The notes under the pieces were generated by a model, which saw only the letters and a program-made list of their open reading frames with translations, was not told the origin of the DNA and did not search any database. This document shows, one piece after another, positions 1-7,426 of a stretch of DNA of 33,244 nucleotides. Each line of letters starts with the position of its first letter. Positions within the stretch are counted from its first letter, which is position 1. Origin of the DNA: Bacteroidales bacterium (lineage in GTDB: Bacteria > Bacteroidota > Bacteroidia > Bacteroidales > UBA932). Made by a program: the position numbers and the translations under genes. The DNA lies in assembly GCA_017527625.1 (NCBI GenBank), contig JAFXPV010000087.1, positions 1 through 33,244 on the forward strand, in the 5' to 3' direction.

Positions 1-257
1 GGCAGGCAGTCGAGCTCCTGGTATACGAACTCGAACTTGACGTCGTCGCTGAATTTCTCGGCGCGGAAATGCTCCTTGAAGGTGTCTGCGAAAGAATGGC
101 GGATCACGAAGACAACCTTGCCGAAGCCGGCGCGGATGGCGTCGAAGATTGAGTAGTCGATAATGGCTTCACCGTTGGGGCCGAGGCCGTCCATCTGTTT
201 CAATGAGCCGTATCTTGAGCCCATTCCTGCAGCTAATATCAATAATGTAGGTTTCAT
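1..257 (-). CDS. Nucleotidyltransferase family protein (partial, C-terminus beyond window)
   Basis: The first 85 codons are visible; the gene leaves the window at base 1. The N-terminus starts MKPTLLILAAGMGSRYGSLK, which is the GxGxR nucleotide-binding signature of NTP_transferase enzymes (sugar-1-phosphate or choline-phosphate nucleotidyltransferases), followed by a D-G-L-G-P-N-G-E stretch. Such enzymes join an NTP to a phosphorylated sugar or alcohol to make an activated precursor, usually for the cell envelope. Its ATG overlaps the stop codon of the upstream LPG-synthase-like gene by 4 bp (ATGA at 257-254), so the two are almost certainly translationally coupled. The exact substrate cannot be told from the fragment. 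Confidence 0.85.
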   Translation of the reverse strand, partial: MKPTLLILAAGMGSRYGSLKQMDGLGPNGEAIIDYSIFDAIRAGFGKVVFVIRHSFADTFKEHFRAEKFSDDVKFEFVYQELDCL

Positions 258-1264
258 ATAGTTTGTGTTTTGTTTTGTCTTTTCTTCTTGAGGGACAGAG
301 CCAGCGCGAGGGCTGCGAAGCCGACTACTATCATCTGGACTATCTGGGCCTCGTGGGAGATGGTGGCGAACACGAGAGCTGTGCTCTGGTCGATGCCGTA
401 GATCGGAACGAGGGCCATCGACACGATGACGTGATATGCACCGAAGCCACCCTGGACAGGGACTGCCCAGCCGATGAGGGCCAGTGACATTATGAACATT
501 GCATCCATTCCGCTGAGGTGCGACACTGCCGGGAAGGCCTTTATCACAAAGACTATCTCAAGCCAGTAAAGCACCTGGACAATGATGGTAAACGCTATGA
601 ACAGAAAGCCGTGCTTCATCTTGAAGGCGGCCTTGATGCCATTGAATATGCCGCGGCAGAAAGAGATGACCTTCTGTCCCAGACGGCTGCTCTTGATTTT
701 CTCCTTGAAATGGACGATGAGCCACACGCCGGCAGACAGGAGGACGATGCCGGCAAGCAGCAGTCTCAATGAATTGAACGACAGGGAGTCCAGAAAAGGC
801 TTCCAGACAATCTCGTTGAGATAGCCGCCGAAGCGCGTGAACAGCACCATCCAGAGAATGATGGCCGCCGACACGGCTACGTCCCAGGCACGCTCCACCA
901 TCACGCTGCCGAGGCTGTCCTTGAAGGGCACCTTGCTGCTGCTCGCTATCATACCGCAGCGCACCAGTTCTCCGCTCCGGAGAACGGCGATGTTCGAAAG
1001 GTAGCACACCGCATAGGCGTTGAAGCAGTCAACCCTGCGTACCGACGGGTCGATGGGAAGCAGCAGCAGACGCCACCTCAGTCCGCGCATCACCGTGCCC
1101 AGCACGCCCGCGGCCATAGCGGCGAATATCCACCAGTAGTTGCAGCTACGCAGACCGTCGACAAAGGCGTCCCAGTCCAGGCCCCTGAAGGCAAAATAGA
1201 GCAGGAACACCGTCAGTGCGAACGCTGCCGTATATTTCAGGATATCCTTGAGCTTCTGCTTCAT
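254..1264 (-). CDS. Lysylphosphatidylglycerol synthase TM region / UPF0104-family membrane protein
   Basis: A polytopic inner-membrane protein of about 336 residues with roughly eight hydrophobic helices and the family hallmark near residues 95-130 (NAYAVCYLSNIAVLRSGELVR-like stretch with conserved G-E-x-x-R). A second hallmark, G-G-F-G-A-Y-H, lies near the C-terminus. These are the flippase-like helices of MprF (LPG_synthase_TM) without the synthase domain, so a role in lipid or lipid-linked precursor movement is possible but unproven. I chose the ATG at 1264 (MKQKLKDILK) over an upstream in-frame start at 1351, because the longer form would overlap the divergent kinase gene and include its promoter. 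The gene is coupled by 4 bp to the following nucleotidyltransferase, which suggests a shared envelope-related task. Confidence 0.8.
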   Translation of the reverse strand: MKQKLKDILKYTAAFALTVFLLYFAFRGLDWDAFVDGLRSCNYWWIFAAMAAGVLGTVMRGLRWRLLLLPIDPSVRRVDCFNAYAVCYLSNIAVLRSGELVRCGMIASSSKVPFKDSLGSVMVERAWDVAVSAAIILWMVLFTRFGGYLNEIVWKPFLDSLSFNSLRLLLAGIVLLSAGVWLIVHFKEKIKSSRLGQKVISFCRGIFNGIKAAFKMKHGFLFIAFTIIVQVLYWLEIVFVIKAFPAVSHLSGMDAMFIMSLALIGWAVPVQGGFGAYHVIVSMALVPIYGIDQSTALVFATISHEAQIVQMIVVGFAALALALSLKKKRQNKTQTI

Positions 1265-1287
1265 AAGATTAGTTGCGTTACAACCCT

Positions 1288-1295
1288 CAAAGGTA
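1288..1295 (-). promoter_or_regulatory. Putative -7 element for the LPG-synthase-like gene
   Basis: On the minus strand this reads TACCTTTG, an exact match to the Bacteroides -7 consensus TAnnTTTG, 23 nt upstream of the chosen ATG at 1264. I see no TTG/TTTG at the usual -33 spacing, so the call rests on the -7 box and its position. Confidence 0.45.
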
Positions 1296-1306
1296 GCATT
1301 TTTTAT

Positions 1307-1314
1307 TAACTTTG
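1307..1314 (+). promoter_or_regulatory. Putative -7 element for the PfkB-family kinase gene
   Basis: TAACTTTG matches TAnnTTTG exactly and lies 30 nt upstream of the ATG at 1345. No -33 element is visible at the expected spacing. It stands back-to-back with the minus-strand box at 1288-1295, only 11 bp away. Confidence 0.45.
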
Positions 1315-1344
1315 TAAGAAAGCACATCTGCACACAAAACAGCG

Positions 1345-2352
1345 ATGACATCGAAAAGCGTTAAATCCATCCTCGGAATAGGCAATGCCCTCACCGACAT
1401 CCTGGCCATCCTGCCGGACGACTCGATACTCCAACAGTTCAACCTTCCCAAGGGCAGTATGCAGCACGTAGATGCTGAAGCCGGCAACAAGATATGGGAG
1501 GCCATCAAAGATATGGGCATCAAATATGTCGCAGGCGGCAGCGCAGCCAACACCCTTTCCGCCGCCGCTATCTTCGGTATGAAGGCTGGCTTCATCGGCA
1601 AGGTCGGCAAGGATGACATCGGCTCGCTCTTCAAGTCGGAGCAACGCAGGGACGGTATCGACTCTATGGTGCTGCGCGGCAAGGCGCCCAGCGGCCGAGC
1701 GATCGTCATCATCACCGAGCCGAACTACGAGCGGACCTTCGCCACATATCTCGGCGCCGCCCTTGAGTTGGAGCCGGAAGACCTCGACCCCGCCAATTTC
1801 GACGGCTATGACTACCTCCATCTGGAAGGATATCTGGTGCAGAACCAGAGACTCTTCCGCAGGGCGGTGGAGATCGGCCGTGAGAAAAATATGATTATCT
1901 CGGTGGACCTGGCCAGCTACAACATCGTCGAGTCCAACAGCGCATTCCTGCACGACATCGTGGAGAATTACGTGGACATCGTTTTCGCAAACGAGCACGA
2001 AGCCCGTGCCTTCACCGGCAAGGAACCCGCCGGGGCGCTGACAGAAATAGCTAAGATGTGCGACATAGCGGTCGTCAAGGTGGGCGAGAAAGGCTCGATG
2101 GTGCGCTCGGGCAGCGAGTATCACAAGATCCGCCCCCGCAAGGCCGTTGCCACTGACGCCACCGGCGCCGGAGACCTCTACGCCGCCGGCTTCCTCTACG
2201 CTCATTCCCTCGGCCAGCCTCTGGACATCTGCGGCAAGGTCGCCTCGATAATATCCTCCAAGGTCGTCGAAGTCATCGGCACGAAACTCGACGTCCCCCG
2301 CTGGCGCGAAGCCAAGAAAGATATCCGCAAAGTGATGGGTATCAGCGAATAA
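1345..2352 (+). CDS. PfkB-family carbohydrate/nucleoside kinase
   Basis: A cytoplasmic ribokinase-fold kinase of 335 residues. The PfkB signature 1 region with G-G-S-A-A-N-T is at residues 64-70. Signature 2, D-A-T-G-A-G-D, is at 271-277, where G274-A275-G276 form the anion hole and D277 is the catalytic base. Overall length and the N-terminal GIGNALTDIL motif fit the adenosine-kinase-like branch that is common in Bacteroidota, where a member often sits alone as here. The phosphorylated substrate (adenosine, another nucleoside, or a sugar) cannot be decided from sequence alone. It is a single-gene unit: it has its own -7 box and a strong terminator immediately after the stop. Confidence 0.88.
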   Translation: MTSKSVKSILGIGNALTDILAILPDDSILQQFNLPKGSMQHVDAEAGNKIWEAIKDMGIKYVAGGSAANTLSAAAIFGMKAGFIGKVGKDDIGSLFKSEQRRDGIDSMVLRGKAPSGRAIVIITEPNYERTFATYLGAALELEPEDLDPANFDGYDYLHLEGYLVQNQRLFRRAVEIGREKNMIISVDLASYNIVESNSAFLHDIVENYVDIVFANEHEARAFTGKEPAGALTEIAKMCDIAVVKVGEKGSMVRSGSEYHKIRPRKAVATDATGAGDLYAAGFLYAHSLGQPLDICGKVASIISSKVVEVIGTKLDVPRWREAKKDIRKVMGISE

Positions 2353-2358
2353 AAAGAA

Positions 2359-2384
2359 CCGTCGGTCCCTATTGGAACCGACGG
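2359..2384. terminator. Bidirectional rho-independent terminator between the kinase gene and acpP
   Basis: An inverted repeat (CCGTCGGT at 2359-2366, ACCGACGG at 2377-2384) is flanked on the right by CCTTTATTTTAC and on the left by an A-rich tract, which becomes a U-tract on the minus strand. It lies between two convergent genes and can serve both. Confidence 0.85.
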
Positions 2385-2420
2385 CCTTTATTTTACTCTT
2401 GTTAGTAAGAAATTTCGAAA

Positions 2421-2663
2421 TTATTTAGCATTCGTATTCTGCTCGATGTAAGCGATTGCATCACCAACAGTAGTGATCTTTTCAGCAGCTTCATCAGAAA
2501 TAGAAATACCGAATACCTTTTCGAATTCCATAATCAGTTCTACTGTATCCAGAGAATCTGCGCCGAGGTCATTGGTAAAACTTGCACTCTCCTGAACTTC
2601 GCTTTCTTCAACACCAAGCTTGTCGACAATGATGGCTTTTACTTTTGCAGTAACGTCTTCCAT
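2421..2663 (-). CDS. acpP: Acyl carrier protein
   Basis: An 80-residue acidic protein carrying the growing fatty-acyl chain in type II fatty acid synthesis. The phosphopantetheine attachment motif D-S-L is at residues 36-38 (Ser37) within [11 protein letters not shown]. Length and composition are those of bacterial AcpP. It has its own promoter and is followed by a terminator, so it is monocistronic. In many Bacteroidales acpP is followed by fabF and rnc; here neither is present, and the next gene downstream is the convergent kinase. It is divergent from purN, which is the usual arrangement. Confidence 0.97.
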   Translation of the reverse strand: MEDVTAKVKAIIVDKLGVEESEVQESASFTNDLGADSLDTVELIMEFEKVFGISISDEAAEKITTVGDAIAYIEQNTNAK

Positions 2664-2690
2664 TTTTAATTAGTTTTTAGTAACGAGTTG

Positions 2691-2722
2691 CAAAGTAAGT
2701 AATATTTCTTCATTTTACCAAA
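2691..2722 (-). promoter_or_regulatory. Putative acpP promoter (-33 TTTG, 20-nt spacer, -7 TTACTTTG)
   Basis: On the minus strand, TTTG (2722-2719) is followed after exactly 20 nt by TTACTTTG (2698-2691), one mismatch from TAnnTTTG. Both element type and spacing match the Bacteroides sigma-AB consensus. The -33 TTTG is half of a palindromic CAAATTTG (2719-2726), whose other half may act as an imperfect -7 box for purN. Confidence 0.55.
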
Positions 2723-2753
2723 TTTGTCTACCTTCGCGCCAAACTTCAAGACT

Positions 2754-3350
2754 ATGAGGAATCTGGCTATATTCGCCTCAGGTAGTGGAACTAACGCTGA
2801 GAACCTTATACAGTATTTTTCAGGCCGCGAAGACTACCGCGTGGCAGTGGTCCTCTGCAACAAGCCCGACGCCTTCGTACTCCAGCGCGCGCAGCGGCTC
2901 GGAGTTCCTTCAGTAGTGTTCGACAAGAGCCAGCTGCTGTGCAGCGAAGACACAACGCCGGAAGGGAAGCCTTCGGTCGTGTCCATTCTGAAAGAGTACG
3001 ACGCGTTCGCTCTCATTCTGGCCGGGTTTTTGATGAAGATACCCTCGCATCTGATAGACGCCTGGCCCCGGAGGATCATAAACATTCACCCGGCGCTGCT
3101 TCCCAAGTACGGCGGCAAGGGGATGCACGGAATGCACGTGCACGAAGCTGTCGTCGCAGCGAAAGAAGTTGAAAGCGGCATAACGATACATCTTGTCGAT
3201 GAGCAGTACGACCACGGCAAGACGCTGTTCCAGGCCAAGTGCGAAGTGCTGCCCTGCGACACCGCCCACGATGTCGCCGCCAAGATCCATCTTCTTGAGC
3301 AGGCACACTTCCCAGAGGTGGTCGACGACTATCTGAGCGCCAATTTTTAG
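2754..3350 (+). CDS. purN: Phosphoribosylglycinamide formyltransferase
   Basis: PurN transfers a formyl group from 10-formyl-THF to GAR in the third step of purine synthesis. With the ATG at 2754 the protein has 198 residues and begins MRNLAIFASGSGTNAENL, the family's G-S-G-T-N phosphate-binding loop. The catalytic triad is visible: Asn110 and His112 in I-N-I-H-P-A-L-L-P, and Asp153 in D-E-Q-Y-D-H-G. An earlier in-frame TTG at 2724 would add ten residues before the conserved N-terminus and run into the promoter region, so I rejected it. A DUF4294 gene begins 4 nt after the stop, so the two are probably co-transcribed. Confidence 0.95.
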   Translation: MRNLAIFASGSGTNAENLIQYFSGREDYRVAVVLCNKPDAFVLQRAQRLGVPSVVFDKSQLLCSEDTTPEGKPSVVSILKEYDAFALILAGFLMKIPSHLIDAWPRRIINIHPALLPKYGGKGMHGMHVHEAVVAAKEVESGITIHLVDEQYDHGKTLFQAKCEVLPCDTAHDVAAKIHLLEQAHFPEVVDDYLSANF

Positions 3351-3354
3351 ACGG

Positions 3355-4101
3355 ATGAAAGCAACAAGACTGATAATGCTGGCGGTTTTGGCCGCTCTCT
3401 CAGCGTCCCCCCTTCAGGCCCAGACACAGAGGCAGAAAGGGTCGCTGATGGAGTATGTCATAATCGGAACAGACACAGTCTATGTCGATGTGCTTCCTCC
3501 GGCCCGCGTGCATCCTAGGGAGTATATGAACCGCGCCCAGTGGATCCAGTACTACCAGCGGGTGCATAATTTCAGCAAGGCCTATCCCTACGCCCTCTTC
3601 GTGGCCAAGACCATCCGGGAGACCGACAGCATCTTCGTGGTCAGAGGCTATACCAAGCGCGAGCAGGACAGATATCTGGACACGATGAAGGAAGAACTTT
3701 TGAAGAGCTTCGATCCAATATTCAGGCAGCTTACCCTCAAGCAGGGTATGATGATGATCAGGCTGATCGACCGCGAGGTCGGTATGACGCCCTACGAAAT
3801 CATTCAGAAATATCTGGGCAACGTCAACGCCGGCTTCTGGCAGGGCGTAGCCAAGGTCCTCAAAGGCGACATCAAGCGTCAGTACGAGCCGCAAGGGGAG
3901 GACAAGGACCTGGAAGAGCTGGTCAAATACTGGCACGACGGAGAGTTCGACGACCTCTATGATTTCATCTTCGGCAAGGCAAAGCCGACTATCTATATCC
4001 CCAAGAAATTCCAGCAGCCGTTCTATCTGACTGTGGATACCAAGCAGAACAAGAAGGACGCCCGCAGGGCGGCCAAGGAAGAGAGGAAAAAGAAAAAATA
4101 G
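3355..4101 (+). CDS. DUF4294-domain secreted protein of unknown function
   Basis: A 248-residue protein with a cleavable Sec signal peptide (about residues 1-23, ending P-L-Q-A-Q), followed by the DUF4294 region with its R-V-H-P-R-E-Y-M-N-R and Y-Y-Q-R-V-H-N-F-S-K-A-Y-P-Y-A stretches around residues 50-80. The C-terminus is strongly basic (R-R-A-A-K-E-E-R-K-K-K-K). The family is conserved in Bacteroidota and usually sits beside housekeeping genes; no activity is established as far as I know. It follows purN by 4 nt. The A-rich codons of its Lys tail double as the U-tract of the terminator for the convergent DUF4270 gene. Confidence 0.8.
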   Translation: MKATRLIMLAVLAALSASPLQAQTQRQKGSLMEYVIIGTDTVYVDVLPPARVHPREYMNRAQWIQYYQRVHNFSKAYPYALFVAKTIRETDSIFVVRGYTKREQDRYLDTMKEELLKSFDPIFRQLTLKQGMMMIRLIDREVGMTPYEIIQKYLGNVNAGFWQGVAKVLKGDIKRQYEPQGEDKDLEELVKYWHDGEFDDLYDFIFGKAKPTIYIPKKFQQPFYLTVDTKQNKKDARRAAKEERKKKK

Positions 4102-4119
4102 CCTCTCTCAAGGCTATTT
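4096..4119 (-). terminator. Rho-independent terminator for the DUF4270 gene, overlapping the end of the DUF4294 gene
   Basis: An 8-bp perfect stem (AAATAGCC at 4096-4103, GGCTATTT at 4112-4119) closes an 8-nt loop. On the minus strand it is followed by TTTCTTTTTCC. On the plus strand the downstream sequence lacks a T-run, so it should mainly stop minus-strand transcription. Confidence 0.75.
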
Positions 4120-5643
4120 GTCCAGCACTACGTAAGTGAGATTCAGTTTGGGATGGCGCTTGGCGCCGTTGCCGTTGATCTGGCCTATCGCGTAGTTCAT
4201 ATAGTCTACGTAGTAATAGGTGGTCGATGTGGTGTTGGCCATATTGTACAACGACTGGTAATAATACATATTGTTGTAGTAATTATTGTAGCTGTTGTAG
4301 CCGTAGTAGCCATATCCGCCGTAGTATGAGTACGGGTTGTAGTACGAGTTGTACATATACGGATTGTAGTACGAATCGCTCATCGACGAACTGCTTTTCT
4401 CCACATATTCGAACGGGGCGATGAGCCAGATGTTGTCCTCTTCCACGATCTCGTCCTTGGTGATGATCGAATGGATGTAGTAGGTCACGTCAGGGCGGTA
4501 GCACAGCAGCGAGCGGTTGATGTCGCCCTTGTTGTAGGTGTCGTCGTAAATCGATCCGAGCAGGGTGTATCGCTTGATGTCGTCGGTACTGTCCGCGCTG
4601 TATACGGCCGGGTAGAGGCCCTGAGGATAGTAATTGTCGACTGTGCGGTAATCATCGGGGAACTCGAACGGGAGCTCGAAGGTGGCCCTGGTGATGATGA
4701 TCTTGTCCATATCGATGTCATTCTCATCAGCCCAGTCTTCGATGGAATTGCGGAGCACTCCGGCGTCGATAAAAGGCTTGATACCAGCAAGACCTTCATA
4801 GTACAGCACTTCTGCGTTGTTGTCGGGACCGATTTCCAGAGCCTTGGAACTGTGCTTGAACACCTGGGTGGAAACTCCGTTGTAGATGCTGCCGATATTG
4901 AAAGTTATGGTGGTATCCCTTCGCAGGTTCTGCTTGTTGACAGAATTGACTTTCAGGATGACATTTGCGGTCACGAAGTTGTTGAGCCTGCCGCCGATGG
5001 TGCCTTCGATGGGGGTGTCGGTGGTCAGGTACACTCCGTAGTGGTTCTTGATGAACAGCGGCATACTGTCCAGCTCAGCCTTGGTGGAAGACATCAGCTT
5101 GCGGGCCCAGTCCATATCCAACGGGACTATGACAGTGTCCCTGGAGGTCAGCAGCGCCTTGCCGATGGGCTCGTGGATATAGTCTTTGTCGGACACGCTT
5201 GAGCAGGTCACCATAGTAGAATCCATAGCGCGGGCCATAGGGTATACGTACAGGTTCTGGGTGATGTTTTCCTGGCCGGGTGTGAATGTATCGGTGTCGT
5301 CGAGTTCGAGGAATATGTATGCGTCGACCAGACGGGGGTCGGTGCCGAACTTGATGCCGGTGTCGCTGGGAGTGACGGTGGCTGCGAGGTCTACGGTCGT
5401 CAGGCCGAACTGCTCGCTGGCAACGCTTCCGACGACGTAAAAGTAAGAAGACGACTGGATGTCGGCCGAAGACTTCATTCCGATCTTAAGGTCGATGGAG
5501 GCCGTCTCGACGTAAAGGTTGTTGGACGTAGGAACCAGCGCGTCACCTAACGTGTAATTAGTATCTATACAGGAAGGAAAAACGAAAACGGACAGCAGCA
5601 AAACCAGGAACCCCAGCGCCGACTCAATCTTACTCAGTGACAT
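4114..5643 (-). CDS. DUF4270-family lipoprotein with Tyr/Asn-rich C-terminal region
   Basis: About 509 residues with a lipoprotein signal peptide (hydrophobic LGFLVLLLSVFVFPSC, then D-T-N-Y). DUF4270 proteins are Bacteroidota envelope lipoproteins of unknown function; the L-G-D-A-L-V-P motif soon after the Cys is typical. I chose the ATG at 5643 (MSLSKIES) over one at 5673, because it places a normal signal peptide at the N-terminus. It overlaps the upstream GT5 gene by 14 bp, so the two form an operon; this pairing is seen in other Bacteroidales. Odd feature: a 60-residue stretch (bases 4201-4380) contains 24 Tyr together with many Asn, Gly and Ser. Confidence 0.8.
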   Translation of the reverse strand: MSLSKIESALGFLVLLLSVFVFPSCIDTNYTLGDALVPTSNNLYVETASIDLKIGMKSSADIQSSSYFYVVGSVASEQFGLTTVDLAATVTPSDTGIKFGTDPRLVDAYIFLELDDTDTFTPGQENITQNLYVYPMARAMDSTMVTCSSVSDKDYIHEPIGKALLTSRDTVIVPLDMDWARKLMSSTKAELDSMPLFIKNHYGVYLTTDTPIEGTIGGRLNNFVTANVILKVNSVNKQNLRRDTTITFNIGSIYNGVSTQVFKHSSKALEIGPDNNAEVLYYEGLAGIKPFIDAGVLRNSIEDWADENDIDMDKIIITRATFELPFEFPDDYRTVDNYYPQGLYPAVYSADSTDDIKRYTLLGSIYDDTYNKGDINRSLLCYRPDVTYYIHSIITKDEIVEEDNIWLIAPFEYVEKSSSSMSDSYYNPYMYNSYYNPYSYYGGYGYYGYNSYNNYYNNMYYYQSLYNMANTTSTTYYYVDYMNYAIGQINGNGAKRHPKLNLTYVVLDK

Positions 5644-6463
5644 TTGCCTGCAGTATTTGTTCGTAAAAATCATTGTATTCTTGTATGTACCCGGTGTCTT
5701 CGAGACTTATGGCGGGACTCTGCAGGACAGGCAGCTTGCGCTCAGCGATATATTGCTTCAACTCCCCGTCGACATCCTCCGAACCGAAAATCACACCGTC
5801 GGCATAACGGATGGCGAGCCGTGCAAGATTTATGCCATCGGGGGCCTTGACTACGTCCACGTCCCCGGCGCTGATGCCTGCGAAAGGAATCTTCGCCGCA
5901 AGGTCGGTCTTGAAGGTGTAGTTCGGCTCGTCATACAGCGACAGGACGATTTTGCTGTCGGTGAAAATGGGGTCGTTGTCGTATGCTTTCTTGAGGTAGA
6001 GCGGCAGGATGTGGGATATCCATCCCTGGCAATGGACGATGTCGGGTTTCCAGCGGAGCTTCTTGACAGTCTCGAGGACTCCCCTGGCGAAAAATATGGC
6101 CCTTTCGTCGTTGTCTTCGAAGAAGTTGCCGTCCGCATCGCAGAAAACAGCCTTGCGGTGGAAGAAATCTTCGTTGTCGATGAAATAAACCTGCATCCTG
6201 GCTGAGGAAATGGAGGCGACCTTGATGATCAGCGGCCTGTCGACGTCATTGACGATGATGTTCATACCGGAAAGGCGGATGACTTCGTGGAGCTGATGAC
6301 GGCGCTCGTTGACCGTGCCGTAGCGGGGCATAAACGAGCGGATTTCGCGGCCTCTTTCCTGGACGCCCTGCGGGAGGAACCTGCCCACTAATGATATAGA
6401 GGACTCAGGAGAGTATGGATATATCTCTGAACTGACATATAAAACTCTTACTGGATCGCTCAT
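5630..6463 (-). CDS. Short glycogen/starch synthase-like protein (GT5 N-terminal domain only)
   Basis: A 277-residue cytoplasmic protein that aligns by eye with only the N-terminal Rossmann domain of GT5 glycogen synthases: V-L-Y-V-S-S-E-I-Y-P at the start, F-M-P-R-Y-G, and P-D-I-V-H-C-Q-G-W around residue 140-150. The C-terminal GT-B half, which carries most ADP-glucose contacts, is missing. The canonical K-x-G-G-L motif after the first strand is replaced by S-S-I-S-L. Full GlgA is about 470-550 residues. A protein of this short form is widespread in Bacteroidota, so this is probably a real family rather than a broken gene, but classical glycogen synthase activity is doubtful. It overlaps and is co-transcribed with the DUF4270 gene. 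Confidence 0.75.
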   Translation of the reverse strand: MSDPVRVLYVSSEIYPYSPESSISLVGRFLPQGVQERGREIRSFMPRYGTVNERRHQLHEVIRLSGMNIIVNDVDRPLIIKVASISSARMQVYFIDNEDFFHRKAVFCDADGNFFEDNDERAIFFARGVLETVKKLRWKPDIVHCQGWISHILPLYLKKAYDNDPIFTDSKIVLSLYDEPNYTFKTDLAAKIPFAGISAGDVDVVKAPDGINLARLAIRYADGVIFGSEDVDGELKQYIAERKLPVLQSPAISLEDTGYIQEYNDFYEQILQANVTE

Positions 6464-6496
6464 TTTTAATATAAAATATTAAGGGCAAATTCTCTA

Positions 6497-6504
6497 CAAA
6501 GGTA
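6497..6504 (-). promoter_or_regulatory. Putative -7 element for the GT5/DUF4270 operon
   Basis: TACCTTTG on the minus strand, an exact TAnnTTTG match, 33 nt upstream of the ATG at 6463. No -33 element is seen at normal spacing. Confidence 0.45.
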
Positions 6505-6520
6505 ATAATATTTTTTTGAT

Positions 6521-6528
6521 TATCTTTG
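6521..6528 (+). promoter_or_regulatory. Putative -7 element for the ftsX operon
   Basis: TATCTTTG, an exact TAnnTTTG match, 17 nt upstream of the chosen ftsX ATG at 6546. It stands back-to-back with the box at 6497-6504, 16 bp apart. Confidence 0.5.
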
Positions 6529-6545
6529 ACGCTGAAAAAAATGTC

Positions 6546-7424
6546 ATGGCTTCCAGGGAAAAAAACATTATAGCCAAGCGACTGGTTCAGTCCTACTTAT
6601 CGTCTGTGGTCAGCATCAGTCTGGTGCTTCTGCTGATAGCGATCGCGTCTTTCCTGGTCATCAACGCCACCAAAGTTTCCGACTATTTCAAAGAAAATGC
6701 AGTCATTTCGGTGATAATGCATCAGAACGCCACCGAGGCCGACGCGCTGGCCCTTCAGGAGAAACTCGACGGGATGGACTTCGTGCTCCAGACCAAATAT
6801 ATCTCCAAGGAAGAAGGCACACGTCAGATGCAGGAGCTCCTAGGCGAGGATTTCCTGAGGGTTTTCGAGGTCAACCCGATTCCCTTCTCGGTCGATGTAA
6901 ATGTCCGCAGCGAGTATTTCAGCAAGGATTCCCTACAGAAAGTGTCTGCGATGCTCCAGCAGCTGCCCAAGGTCCGCGAGGTGACGTATCAGGAGTCCCT
7001 GATAGAGAGCCTCAACGAAAACCTGCGCAAGATTGCGATAGTTATGGGAGTGGCCATCCTCCTGCTGATGTTCATCTCCTTTGCGCTTATCTGCACGACG
7101 GTGCGGCTGAACATATATGCCAAGCGTTTCACGATCCACACGATGATGCTGGTCGGCGCCAACAGGGGCTTCATCCGCAAGCCGTTCGTATGGCAGGCTT
7201 TCTGGCAGGGCGCGGCATCGGCCGCAATTGCGTGTGCGATGTTCTCCGGCCTGCTGATTTACGCCAAGGGGAAAATAGGGCCTGTGTTGCAGTCAATTTA
7301 TGAAGGTACCATTCCGATAGTGTTCGCCATAGTATTCGTCGTGGGCATCGCGCTCTGCATCGCAGCAGCGTGGTATGTCGTCGGCCGCCTGGCCTATACG
7401 ACCAAAGATGATCTATATTATTAG
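6546..7424 (+). CDS. ftsX: Cell division protein FtsX (permease of the FtsEX complex)
   Basis: About 292 residues with the FtsX layout: a short cytoplasmic N-terminus, one membrane helix (near residues 20-42), a periplasmic domain of about 110 residues, then three helices at the C-terminus. The motif P-F-S-V-D-V-N-V and the stretch T-V-R-L-N-I-Y-A-K-R-F-T-I-H-T-M-M-L-V-G-A are characteristic. With the ATPase FtsE, it transmits signals across the inner membrane to peptidoglycan hydrolases at the septum. ftsE is not adjacent. I chose the ATG at 6546 because an earlier TTG (6516) falls inside the promoter. DUF3098 and uppP follow within a few bases, an arrangement common in Bacteroidota. Confidence 0.9.
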   Translation: MASREKNIIAKRLVQSYLSSVVSISLVLLLIAIASFLVINATKVSDYFKENAVISVIMHQNATEADALALQEKLDGMDFVLQTKYISKEEGTRQMQELLGEDFLRVFEVNPIPFSVDVNVRSEYFSKDSLQKVSAMLQQLPKVREVTYQESLIESLNENLRKIAIVMGVAILLLMFISFALICTTVRLNIYAKRFTIHTMMLVGANRGFIRKPFVWQAFWQGAASAAIACAMFSGLLIYAKGKIGPVLQSIYEGTIPIVFAIVFVVGIALCIAAAWYVVGRLAYTTKDDLYY

Positions 7425-7426
7425 TT

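Noticed and set aside
1265..1351. A 29-residue N-terminal extension of the LPG-synthase-like protein
   Set aside because: It would cover both divergent promoters and overlap the start of the kinase gene; the ATG at 1264 is preceded by a -7 box at suitable distance.
4471..5202. A 243-residue plus-strand open frame opposite the DUF4270 gene
   Set aside because: It is antisense to a well-supported gene, lacks any recognisable motif and has valine/glycine-rich composition typical of mirrored codons.
5630..6463. GT5 gene as a pseudogene truncated from glgA
   Set aside because: The frame is intact, it has its own promoter and an overlapping operon partner, and proteins of this length are widespread in Bacteroidota.
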